A stretch of DNA of 55,800 bases from Butyriboletus loyo (Eukaryota; Basidiomycota; Agaricomycetes; Boletales; Boletaceae), in the NCBI GenBank assembly GCA_038093515.1, contig JBBPSI010000164.1, forward strand, positions 1-55,800, read 5' to 3'. This document shows, piece by piece, positions 44,762-53,327 of the stretch. A program made the position numbers and the translations under genes. The notes under the pieces were generated by a model. The model ran no database searches, was not told the DNA's origin, and saw only the letters and a list, made by a program, of their open reading frames with translations. Numbering within the stretch: position 1 is the first letter of the stretch; the number at the start of each line of letters is the position of its first letter.

Positions 44762-45643
44762 CATATCCGCCCAAACTGCCCTCAAAACCCAAACCGACGG
44801 GATAAAGCCGGTACCACTCCTCGCCCGAAAGTAAGGCAGCAGTGGATCCAGCAACCCGACGGAACCTATGTCCATGGGTGGGTTCAAGTCAATGCCGCGG
44901 AGGTAACCCCTCCAAATTCCTCATATCAGTCAAGGCCGTTACCGGCACCACCTGCGGTTGGAGCACCGCAACAAGAAGTTTCCCAGCGCGCCGCGTACAT
45001 GGGAGACGACGCCCGAGCATACTGGGCAGATGTCTTCGCTTGCGAAGCAAAGGAAAAGGCCTCGCGGTCTTTAAAATGAAAAAGTCTTCTAGTGTAGGGG
45101 TACCTGGAGGACTGGACAATATTTCTTTTTCAAATTCTTTCTCAGCATTATCTACATTTGTGGACTATTCCGTAGACACAAATGAACTTTCTTACGTACC
45201 ATCTGAATCTAAACTTTCGATTGGATCGGTATTCGCGAATTCGTCTCCGGATGTAAGCGTGGATGTTCCCGGTTTAGTTGATTGTAAAGAGGACGAATTT
45301 CTTGATTCTTGTATCAAATCGAATGAATTATCTATAGAAAAACTCGAAAGAGCGTCTCCTGACGGGAGCGCGGCGCACAAAAGCGTGCTTAATTCTCTTT
45401 TGAGACAAATGAAAACCAGATCCCCGATTTCATCTCCCTCTTCTTCTAATTATAAATCCCCTAAATCTTCTTTAATGTTTGGTGGAGATTACTCCCCGGT
45501 GGTGAAAATCACCTACCAGTCAAACGCTACTTGGCGAACTCGTTCGCTTAAAGCTTTGCTGGATACGGGAGCGGTCAATACCTTCATTGACAAAAACTAT
45601 TGTGATACGAGAAAAATAGACACTGTACCATTAGAACGTTCTA
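44762..45643 (+). pseudogene. Fragment D: family 1 gag end and pol start
   Basis: Begins in the zinc knuckle (HIRPNCPQNPN) and runs to the gag stop at 45077-45079. In the -1 frame it goes on as VFKMKKSSSVGV through the retropepsin LLDTGAVNTFIDKNYC to PLERSM. Both ends are cut, the left by element C's 3' LTR and the right by family 2 copy 2. It is very similar to element C (same family) but keeps the Asn codon missing from C. No internal stop was seen. Confidence 0.88.
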
Positions 45644-46070
45644 TGTGTTACGCTGGGCGCTAACAATTGAACAGCGAGGAGGCACTCTGGAGTGGCCTCA
45701 AGACTCGTAAAGCGTTTCTGAGCTGGGTCTCAGACTATGTCTTAGTGCGCACACTAAGAGTCTGGAGTGAAACTAATTGCTAGCAGGTTACTGCGTAGAA
45801 CTAGATAAAGTACATGGTGGAAAGGCAGAGCCTTTATACTACTGAGGTCTGCGCACAGACCGTGTTCCTAATCGAGACGCGAGAAGGAAAGTACAAGTAC
45901 GGAAGGAACATTCCAGAAGATTCCGGAGTGTGAGGGAAAGTGCGTCCGTGCGCGGGAAGTGGTGACTAAGCTAGAACGGTTGGTACCGTTCAAAGGGAAC
46001 TAGCTGTAAGCTAGGCGAATGAAGTAGTCCAAGTGGTAGTGGATGGAAAAAGTATACCACTACCGTAACA
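45644..46070 (-). repeat. Family 2 copy 2 3' LTR
   Basis: 427 bp; minus-strand reading TGTTACGGTAGTGG to CAGCGTAACA. The purine tract GGGAAGGGGGTAA lies just inside at 46071-46083. Differs from the 5' LTR at only a few positions (for example CTCAAGACTCGTAAAG against CTCGAGACTCGTCAAG). Confidence 0.93.
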
Positions 46071-46121
46071 TTACCCCCTTCCCATGGTGGAGACTCCGAC
46101 TCCACAATTTGAAAACTCCCT

Positions 46122-47393
46122 TCATTGAGACGCTCCCTCGTTGAAGTCGTAGTCGTAAGGATCGTCGGCAGGGAGCTCCGCCCACGCGTCGTCCCGGAAC
46201 GTGCAGTTGGCGACGATATGGCCAACGGCTCCGCATAGGCCGCAGATACGCTCTGGACAAAACTCCTGTATATGACCAGGGGCGATCCGATGGCAGAAGG
46301 GGCAGGCGTAATTGGGACATTCCCTGCGAAAGTGACCGGCGGTCCCACACTCAAAGCAGAGTTGCGGGCGGACGAGGCGAGGTCGAGCAGAGCTCGTGCT
46401 GGGGTCAGGCGATCGGTCGTCGACGATGATAGGGGAATTACGAGTGCCCCGACCAGGGAGGTAGGGGGGCGGGGGTCCGTACGAAGAGTCATTAGAGCTA
46501 CCAGCTGTAGCGGCGGCGGTGGAGACGTGAGGGATGAGCTGGATGGCGGGTGTGCCCCGTCGGGTAGACGGTTGGGGGGTGACGGAGCGGACGGCTCTGT
46601 TGGCGATTCTACGTCCTGCGGCGGTGAGGGTGACGGATCCAGGGATTGCTCCGGCCTGGAGTAGCGCCTGGCGAGGTTGGCGACGCACTGTACGAGGCGG
46701 TAGGGGGGAGTGTCGACGAGCGACCTGGGGCTCGTCGACGTCGGTCCGAAAGGACTCTAGGGATTCTCCTGTTGTCTCACGAGAAGAATCTGCTACCAGC
46801 GTGGTTGCAGGAGAGCTTCGGACGGGTGGCGCTGGAATAGGTACAGGCGAAGGAGATCTTGCCGGGGGAGGACGAGGCACTGGATTGGGGCCGCGAGCCA
46901 TGGGGCGGAGGTAGCCGATGCGGTCGGCGGAGTGAAGGTAAAATTGCCGCTCCCTAGGAGCAAGCGCGATGAGGATAGGGCGGAGGACTGGAGCCAGAAT
47001 ACCTGGCAGGAGCTGATCGACCACATAGCCGAATCCTTCGGCGTGGAGGATATCGAGGGTGTAGCCCCTAGCCTCCATCAAGGAGGACTCAAGGGCGGCG
47101 GCGTAGACGGGGGGTTGGTTGTCTGGACACAGACGGGTATGAACAGTGCGGGCGAGGGCATAGGAGCGGTATAAGGAAGCGAGTGTGCGGAGGACATAGT
47201 CTCCGGTAAAGTCCATGCGTTGTTCCAGGGCGTAGGTGGCGACAGGGTTTTCTAGGACGGCAGCGTACAGAACGCGGCGGGACGAAACGGGAAGGCGAGA
47301 GGAGCGAACTGGGGGTTGTGGCGGAAGGGGAAGGTTTTCATTGTTGTCGTTGGCGGCAGAGGAGGCGTTGTTTTCAACTGGGGAGATGGACAT
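46122..47393 (-). CDS. Family 2 copy 2 ORF3: zinc-knuckle protein
   Basis: 423 residues from MSISPVENNASS, starting 10 nt after the pol stop. Same organisation as in copy 1: a helical N-terminal region, a Pro/Ser/Arg-rich middle and three zinc knuckles (CFECGTAGHFRREC, CPFCHRIAPGHIQEFC, CGLCGAVGHIVANC), then an acidic tail (PADDPYDYDFNEGASQ). The extra length compared with copy 1 is an Asn-rich insertion near the N-terminus. No frameshift or stop separates the copies over 1.2 kb, which argues that the protein is functional. The family is unknown to me. Confidence 0.87.
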   Translation of the reverse strand: MSISPVENNASSAANDNNENLPLPPQPPVRSSRLPVSSRRVLYAAVLENPVATYALEQRMDFTGDYVLRTLASLYRSYALARTVHTRLCPDNQPPVYAAALESSLMEARGYTLDILHAEGFGYVVDQLLPGILAPVLRPILIALAPRERQFYLHSADRIGYLRPMARGPNPVPRPPPARSPSPVPIPAPPVRSSPATTLVADSSRETTGESLESFRTDVDEPQVARRHSPLPPRTVRRQPRQALLQAGAIPGSVTLTAAGRRIANRAVRSVTPQPSTRRGTPAIQLIPHVSTAAATAGSSNDSSYGPPPPYLPGRGTRNSPIIVDDRSPDPSTSSARPRLVRPQLCFECGTAGHFRRECPNYACPFCHRIAPGHIQEFCPERICGLCGAVGHIVANCTFRDDAWAELPADDPYDYDFNEGASQ

Positions 47394-47403
47394 TTTCGAG
47401 TAT

Positions 47404-50400
47404 TTACTGCGAAGATGGGGAGGGAAAGTCCTTCGGGTGACGCAGCTTATAAGCCTTGAGCAAGGCCTGCGCATGGACCAGGTTCCCGTTCGGTTCCCAG
47501 GTGTTCTCTGCTGCGGAATATCCTTTCCAGGATACAAGGAATTGACGGCGTCCCTTCGAGCCGCGATGGGACAAGATCCGATCGATCTCGTACTCTTCAT
47601 CTCCGTCTATTTCTTCCGGAGGAGGGTTTGTGAAATTCGGACCATGTTCCGCAGTTTCACGATAAGGGGTCAGGAGGGACGCATGGAAGACGTCATGGAT
47701 CTTCCAGGTCGGTGGCAATCGGAGTTTGTACGCCACAGGAGATATCACCTGAGCAATCTCGAATGGTCCTTCTCTTCTGGGCGCAAGTTTCTTCGACGGG
47801 TACCTGAGTCTCAGGTTTCGTCCTTCTAGCCAAACCTTGTCTCCAGCCTTCCACGGGCGGAACTTGGACGAGATCCGTTCCTTCATCAGTCGCCGTGCTT
47901 TCTCATGTGCTTCTAAAGCCTCCGTTCGGGCTCCCGTGAGCTCCGAGAGTCTGGATTCCAGGGCGGGAAGGAAGGTCTTTCCGATTGGTGGATAAGACCT
48001 TGGTTCATACCCGACCATCAGGGAGAACGGAGTCACATTCGTCGACGAGTGAGTCACGGAGTTGTGCGAGAATTCGGCCATTGGGAGGAGTTCGGCCCAT
48101 CGTTCTGGATGGCCATCACAGAAGATCCGTAGGTAGGTTTCCAATTCCTGGTTGACTCGTTCGGTTTCTCCGTCAGTTTGCGGGTGGTACGCGGAGGAAA
48201 GGGCGAGATCGTAGTCAAGAAGTCTCGCGAGTTCCCTGGCAAAGGCGGATGCAAACTGAGGACCTCGGTCAGAGATACAGCGGGAGTGTAGGCCGAAACG
48301 AAGGAAAACGGTTTTGAAAAATAATTTGGCGACTCCTGCCGCGTCGATGTCTTTGTTGCAAGGGGAATAAATTACCCCCTTCGTAAGCCCATGGTCTACC
48401 ACGACCATGACTGAATCATAACCTAAAGAAGAAGGAAGACCGGTGATGAGGTCGACCGAGACTTGCTCAAAAGGACGAGAGGCCACGCTGGCCAGAGGGG
48501 TGAGAGGGGGCACGGTGGGGTGAGTGTTGACTTTATGCGCTTGACATACGGCACAGCCCGAGACGAAACGGCGGACTAAATTAGCCATACCGGGCCACCA
48601 ATAATCTCGTTGCACCATATTCTGGGTGCGGAAAATACCACCGTGACCACCAGCAGGACTCTCGTGCAAGGATCGGATGAGGTCGACACGTGCGGCTTCG
48701 GGAATATACCGCTTCTTGCGGAAGTACAATTCCTTTCCGTCGAAGTCCCAATCGCCAGCGTTCATCTTGGGAAAAAGGGGTGAATCCTCATAAAGGGCCT
48801 GCATGCACCTCTTTATCATGGGGTCACCGGGGGTGGAGGCAGCGATTTTCTCTGCGAGGGCAACGTCGATTTTTCGAGCAAAGAGGTTTTCTGGGAGGAG
48901 AGTCACTTCCTGGTTGTCGGTGGAAGTGTCAACGTCGTCACGGCGGGATAGGGCGTCTGCGGGGCCCATCTGAGTTCCGGGGATGTGATGAAAATGCAGG
49001 TCGAAATCCTGCAAGAACATAAGCCAACGCGCTTGTCGACGAGACAACTTATTCGGTTGGCGGAAGTAGGTGAGATTTTTGTGGTCGGTGAGAATCTCCA
49101 CCTGATGACCGGTACCGCGCAGGTAGTGGCGCCATTCTTCTAGCGCGTGAATGACCGCGAGTAACTCGCGATCATAGATATCGTAGTTGCGCTCAGCGGG
49201 CGAGAGCGTCTTAGACAAGTAGGCGCAAGGGTGTAGGTCACCATTGACATCCTTTTGCATGAGTACTGCTCCAGTAGCAGTGAGGGAGGCATCCGTCATC
49301 ACGGCAAACGGCTTCGTGACGTCGGGCATAGAGAGGACGGGTTGTCGTAAGAACGACTGTTTGATCGCTTGGAATGCTTGTTCGCAAGCCGGAGTCCAAG
49401 CCCATGGGGAGTTCTTCTTGGTTAGGTCGTGCAGTGGCTTCGCGATGTGAGAGAAGTCCTGTATGAACCTGCGATAAAAATTGCAAAACCCGATGAAGGA
49501 CCTGACTGCCTTCACCGAGGTCGGGGGGTTCCATTCGCGAATGGCTTTCAATTTGGTCGGGTCCATCTTGACCTGCCCTTCTCGGACCATCATCCCGAGG
49601 TATTCCACTTCTTCGGCATCGAACGAACACTTTTCCAGTTTGAGGAACAACTTGTGTTCGCGAAGTCGCTCCAGGACACGGATCGTTCGTGCTTCGTGTT
49701 CGGCGGAGGTGGCGGAGTGGATCAAGAGGTCGTCCATGTAGATGATCAACCACCCTTCTGCCATAAGGTCGCCGAAGATATGGTCCATCAAAGCTTGGAA
49801 CGTGGCTGGGGAGTTGCAAAGTCCGAAGAACATTACGGTGGGCTCGAACAGCCCTTGGGGAGTAATGAAGGCCGCCTTCCAGCGGTCGTTCGGCTTGATG
49901 AGGACATTGTTGTATCCCCAGCGGATATCCATCTTGGTGAAGATCTTCGATCCCTTGAGGCGATCGACGAGGTCGGAAATGAGAGGGAGAGGGTAGGCGT
50001 TTTTGACAGTATGAGAGTTCAGGTACCTATAGTCCTGACAGGGGCGTAATGAGCCATCCTTCTTTGATACGAAGAAGAAGGGGGCGGCTTGAGGAGACTT
50101 CGAGGGAGTGATCTTTCCCGACTTGAGATGTTCCTCGACGAAAGCTTTGCAGGCTTCCGACTCCTTCGGGTTCAAGGGATAGACCTTGGCGACTTTTGGG
50201 ACAAAGTCTTTGTCGAGGTCGATGGCGTGATCGAAAGATCGGGATGGGGGAAGTTCCTCGGTGTTCTTTTTGTCAAAAACGTCCGCGAAGGCAGCGAACG
50301 GGGTAGGGAGAACCGCTTTCTCCTTGGTGACTTGGGCGGCGATCTCTGTCGCGATAGTTGCTTTTCGAATAGGGTAAGCTTCCCTTGCTGAAGCGTCTAC

Positions 50401-50964
50401 TCGCTTCTTCCAGAGCTTGGCGATCTTGGAGTCTGGGTCCAAGTCAAGGTACCGTACCAGGTACCGTTGAGCGATTGCCCGAGGGGAGTCGTGTCGGGGC
50501 TTCTTGATCTGATCGGGGAGATCGATGTGGCCAGTGGCCCAATCTATTACCGGGTTGGCCTCTCGTAGCCACGGCAATCCCAGGATCATGTTTTCTTTAC
50601 CAATATTGAGGACTAGGAAACTCCGTTCCTCCTCGGTTTCTCCAATCCTAATGGAGATGTTGACCTTGTATCTGATTACTCCTCCTTGGTTGTTTGACCC
50701 GTCCACGTTTTGGGCACTTAGTGGTTTGGGTAGCCGTTCCATCGGCAGTTTCTTTCGCTTCACTAGATCCCGGTCTATGAAGCATCCGCTAGCGCCGCTG
50801 TCCACCAGGGCGAATGTGTCGACGATTTGACCTCCATGATGCACGAATAACGATACTGGAACTCGAATTGATTGTGCATTTGGGTTTGACAAAACTACGG
50901 GGGCGATTACAAGAGGAGGCGAAGACGTCGAAACTTCCCTCCTTTCTAAAAATCCTTTGGCCAT
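47404..50964 (-). CDS. Family 2 copy 2 pol polyprotein, intact
   Basis: 1186 residues from MAKGFLERREVSTSS. Protease DSGA at 55-58, RT YMDD at 409-412, RNase H, integrase with HHCC and DDE motifs, and a C-terminal chromodomain, all uninterrupted. Codon 433, a stop in copy 1, is Arg here. The ATG lies 19 nt before the gag stop, in the -1 frame, in a GATTTTTAG context. Pol could therefore be made by -1 slippage on the T-run or by start at its own ATG. This is the copy most likely to supply enzymes in trans to copy 1. Confidence 0.94.
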   Translation of the reverse strand: MAKGFLERREVSTSSPPLVIAPVVLSNPNAQSIRVPVSLFVHHGGQIVDTFALVDSGASGCFIDRDLVKRKKLPMERLPKPLSAQNVDGSNNQGGVIRYKVNISIRIGETEEERSFLVLNIGKENMILGLPWLREANPVIDWATGHIDLPDQIKKPRHDSPRAIAQRYLVRYLDLDPDSKIAKLWKKRVDASAREAYPIRKATIATEIAAQVTKEKAVLPTPFAAFADVFDKKNTEELPPSRSFDHAIDLDKDFVPKVAKVYPLNPKESEACKAFVEEHLKSGKITPSKSPQAAPFFFVSKKDGSLRPCQDYRYLNSHTVKNAYPLPLISDLVDRLKGSKIFTKMDIRWGYNNVLIKPNDRWKAAFITPQGLFEPTVMFFGLCNSPATFQALMDHIFGDLMAEGWLIIYMDDLLIHSATSAEHEARTIRVLERLREHKLFLKLEKCSFDAEEVEYLGMMVREGQVKMDPTKLKAIREWNPPTSVKAVRSFIGFCNFYRRFIQDFSHIAKPLHDLTKKNSPWAWTPACEQAFQAIKQSFLRQPVLSMPDVTKPFAVMTDASLTATGAVLMQKDVNGDLHPCAYLSKTLSPAERNYDIYDRELLAVIHALEEWRHYLRGTGHQVEILTDHKNLTYFRQPNKLSRRQARWLMFLQDFDLHFHHIPGTQMGPADALSRRDDVDTSTDNQEVTLLPENLFARKIDVALAEKIAASTPGDPMIKRCMQALYEDSPLFPKMNAGDWDFDGKELYFRKKRYIPEAARVDLIRSLHESPAGGHGGIFRTQNMVQRDYWWPGMANLVRRFVSGCAVCQAHKVNTHPTVPPLTPLASVASRPFEQVSVDLITGLPSSLGYDSVMVVVDHGLTKGVIYSPCNKDIDAAGVAKLFFKTVFLRFGLHSRCISDRGPQFASAFARELARLLDYDLALSSAYHPQTDGETERVNQELETYLRIFCDGHPERWAELLPMAEFSHNSVTHSSTNVTPFSLMVGYEPRSYPPIGKTFLPALESRLSELTGARTEALEAHEKARRLMKERISSKFRPWKAGDKVWLEGRNLRLRYPSKKLAPRREGPFEIAQVISPVAYKLRLPPTWKIHDVFHASLLTPYRETAEHGPNFTNPPPEEIDGDEEYEIDRILSHRGSKGRRQFLVSWKGYSAAENTWEPNGNLVHAQALLKAYKLRHPKDFPSPSSQ

Positions 50965-51941
50965 TCTTCGGCCACCTTGGTTGCTGCGACGGGCAGCTTT
51001 TCTTCGTCCTCGTTGAAACATGCTTTAAGCACGTTCAGGACATCTTCTTGTTGGGTGCCTCGACCTTTCAACTCGGACAAGTAGTCGACGAGTGGGGAGG
51101 GCTTGGTTTCTTGTTGCGTGACGACGGCGGCGCGTGTGCGCTGAGGGTTGCGAGGGGGACGAGAGGGTGGTCCTCGGGAGTTCTGTCCGTTTCGTGGGGG
51201 ACGCGGATGGTTGGTTGAACGACAGCCGACTTGGTGGCAGATGAAGCACTTGTTCTGCTTCATGTACTCCGCGCGTTGTACGGGAGTAAGTCGGACGGCG
51301 TCAACGTCCATGGCATTGGGGTCCCGTCTGTTGGACGAGGGTTTCGAGGAGGAGGAGAAGGTGGGAATGTAGCGCTTCCCTGCGCGGAGGTCGTCAATGC
51401 GTTTGTGCTGGGCGTGGAATGCGGATGTTTTCTCTGCCCATCCGGCGAGCGTGGTAGGGGGCTTTTCGCACGAGAGGACAGACTCGGCGAGGCGGGGGTC
51501 GAGACCGCGAATGAACCACTCGATGAGCGCTTTCTCATCTATGATTCCGGACTTGGCAGCGAGCAGCTGGAATTCGGTGACGTACGTGTCGTAGCCGTCC
51601 TTTTTGTTGGCTCTATTCTGGTTTAAGTTTCCCAAGTCGATGCGAGCGCTTTCTCCTACGTCGAAGGGGTGGAAGACTCTGTGAAAATCTTCGCAGACGG
51701 TAGTGAACTCCCTTTGTCGTGGAGTAGGGGTCCCATCTAGGAGAAGGCCCATCCAGCCTTCGGAAAACGTCTTGCCTTTCCCTTCGCTCATTTTCATGAG
51801 GAGGGCGTTGATTTTGGACTCGTCGTCGGGGAATGCATTTTGGTTGGCGGCGAAGTAGGTGCGCATGGCGAGGAGCCATCGTGAGGCGTCTTCGTTGAGC
51901 CCAGAGAAGTCCTTGGGGACGATCTTTCCTTTGTCGGACAT
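50946..51941 (-). CDS. Family 2 copy 2 gag
   Basis: 331 residues from MSDKGKIVPKDFSGL, the same length as copy 1. It is colinear with only scattered substitutions. It keeps the unusual Cys motif CFICHQVGCRSTNH (CX2CX4CX4H), so this spacing is not a copy-specific mutation. The open frame continues upstream of the Met without another Met in this copy, which supports the chosen start. Confidence 0.92.
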   Translation of the reverse strand: MSDKGKIVPKDFSGLNEDASRWLLAMRTYFAANQNAFPDDESKINALLMKMSEGKGKTFSEGWMGLLLDGTPTPRQREFTTVCEDFHRVFHPFDVGESARIDLGNLNQNRANKKDGYDTYVTEFQLLAAKSGIIDEKALIEWFIRGLDPRLAESVLSCEKPPTTLAGWAEKTSAFHAQHKRIDDLRAGKRYIPTFSSSSKPSSNRRDPNAMDVDAVRLTPVQRAEYMKQNKCFICHQVGCRSTNHPRPPRNGQNSRGPPSRPPRNPQRTRAAVVTQQETKPSPLVDYLSELKGRGTQQEDVLNVLKACFNEDEEKLPVAATKVAEEWPKDF

Positions 51942-52329
51942 CTCGTCGTCGTCTTCGTCGTCAGAGGGGTCTGCGGGTGGGTAATACGGTGGAGAGGGAG
52001 AGCGGGAGTTGTGTGGGGAAACGTGGGGGGTTCTGTCGAGCCAATCGCTTTGATAACCGTCGTCGCTGGGTTCCGGTTCGTTTTCCTGCCCTTGACCCTG
52101 GTCCTCGGGTTGATAAGAGGGTTCGGGGTCTAGCTGGGGCAGAGGGGAAAACTGGGGTTCAGGGTTTGGCGGGGCGGGAGAGTGTGGCGGCGACGGGTTG
52201 TCGACGACGATGGGTTCCGGTTCGGGAGAGGGAACGCGGAAAGAACGACCGACGCGTCTGGGACGTTGGATGGAAATGTTGGGCGAGGGTGGGGCGGCTT
52301 TACTGCTGAAGAGCAGAAGCGAGGTGAAG

Positions 52330-52339
52330 ATCTAGTTCT
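52330..52339 (-). promoter_or_regulatory. Proposed self-primer binding site, family 2 copy 2
   Basis: Minus-strand AGAACTAGAT, two bases inside the 5' LTR, matching by complement the ATCTAGTTCT at 52493-52502 in the LTR. Same geometry as copy 1. Confidence 0.62.
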
Positions 52340-52341
52340 TT

Positions 52342-52766
52342 TGTTACGCTGGGCGCTAACAATTGAACAGCGAGGAGGCACTCTGGAGTGGCCTCGAGAC
52401 TCGTCAAGCGTTTCTGAGCTGGGTCTCAGACTATGTCTTAGTGCGCACACTAAGAGTCTGGAGTGAAACTAATTGCTAGCAGGTTACTGCGTAGAACTAG
52501 ATAAAGTACATGGTGGAAAGGCAGAGCCTTTATACTACTGAGGTCTGCGCACAGACCGTGTTCCTAATCGAGACGCGAGAAGGAAAGTACAAGTACGGAA
52601 GGAACATTCCAGAAGATTCCGGAGTGTGAGGGAAAGTGCGTCCGTGCGCGGGAAGTGGTGACTAAGCTAGAACGGTTGGTACCGTTCAAAGGGAACTAGC
52701 TGTAAGCTAGGCGAATGAAGTAGTCCAAGTGGTAGTGGATGGAAAAAGTATACCACTACCGTAACA
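52342..52766 (-). repeat. Family 2 copy 2 5' LTR
   Basis: 425 bp on the minus strand from TGTTACGGTAGTGG at 52766 to CAGCGTAACA at 52342, with a TATAAAG box at about 52533 (minus strand) and the conserved ATCTAGTTCT downstream of it. Confidence 0.93.
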
Positions 52767-52802
52767 CCGCTCCTATCTAGACATACACTTACCTTTCTTC
52801 AC

Positions 52803-53318
52803 ATGTATACCATACCGGAGGATTACGCACAAGTTCTCCTCCCATATGGACAAATTTCTCCTTCTACTTATGTTTCGCACTCTGACTTCACTGTAAAGTT
52901 CTCTAGTGGAAAGATAAATAATCCACACTGGTTTCCCAACATACGGTTTGAGGAATTTGAAGCGATATGTGCTGCATCTGCACCACCACTATCTGCTCTT
53001 CCTCAAGGGATCCCAGAGAGTAATTTACACAGAGTCGAAACAGGAAAACATGTGATAGAAGGAAGTTATCTCTCGAATGTTGGTCAAGGAGAAGAGTCTA
53101 ACGACTTAGGAGGTGATTTTCTCTATGATGAAAATGGATACCTGGTGCAAGAAACATTGGAACAGGGACCTTCGGAACCATCTAGGTTTTATACACCAGT
53201 GGTTAATCCGATAGGTCTTCCCTCACATTCACCTTCTCCTGTTTCTAATCCTTCAAATCTAAATGCTGACGAAGTTTTCTCTTCTTTTGATCAGTTCATC
53301 TTCGGATTTTTGTTTTAA
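52803..53318 (+). CDS. Small ORF upstream of copia gag, unknown
   Basis: 171 residues from MYTIPEDYAQVLLPYGQ, ending 9 nt before the copia gag ATG. The composition looks coding (few rare runs, Ser/Pro-rich C-terminal half, acidic patches) but no domain is recognisable. The sequence upstream is cut by family 2 copy 2, so the copia LTR and true leader are missing. It might be a leader ORF of the copia element, the truncated end of a host gene, or chance. Confidence 0.45.
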   Translation: MYTIPEDYAQVLLPYGQISPSTYVSHSDFTVKFSSGKINNPHWFPNIRFEEFEAICAASAPPLSALPQGIPESNLHRVETGKHVIEGSYLSNVGQGEESNDLGGDFLYDENGYLVQETLEQGPSEPSRFYTPVVNPIGLPSHSPSPVSNPSNLNADEVFSSFDQFIFGFLF

Positions 53319-53327
53319 ACAATTATC

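Larger units (their letters stand above)
45644..52766 (-). mobile_element. Family 2 chromovirus copy 2, all ORFs open
   Basis: 7123 bp on the minus strand with LTRs at 45644-46070 (3') and 52342-52766 (5'). gag, pol and ORF3 are all uninterrupted, so it may be autonomous. The flanking 5-mers differ (TTCTA left, CCGCT right) and the two flanks belong to different elements (fragment D and the copia element), so no target duplication is visible. Confidence 0.93.
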
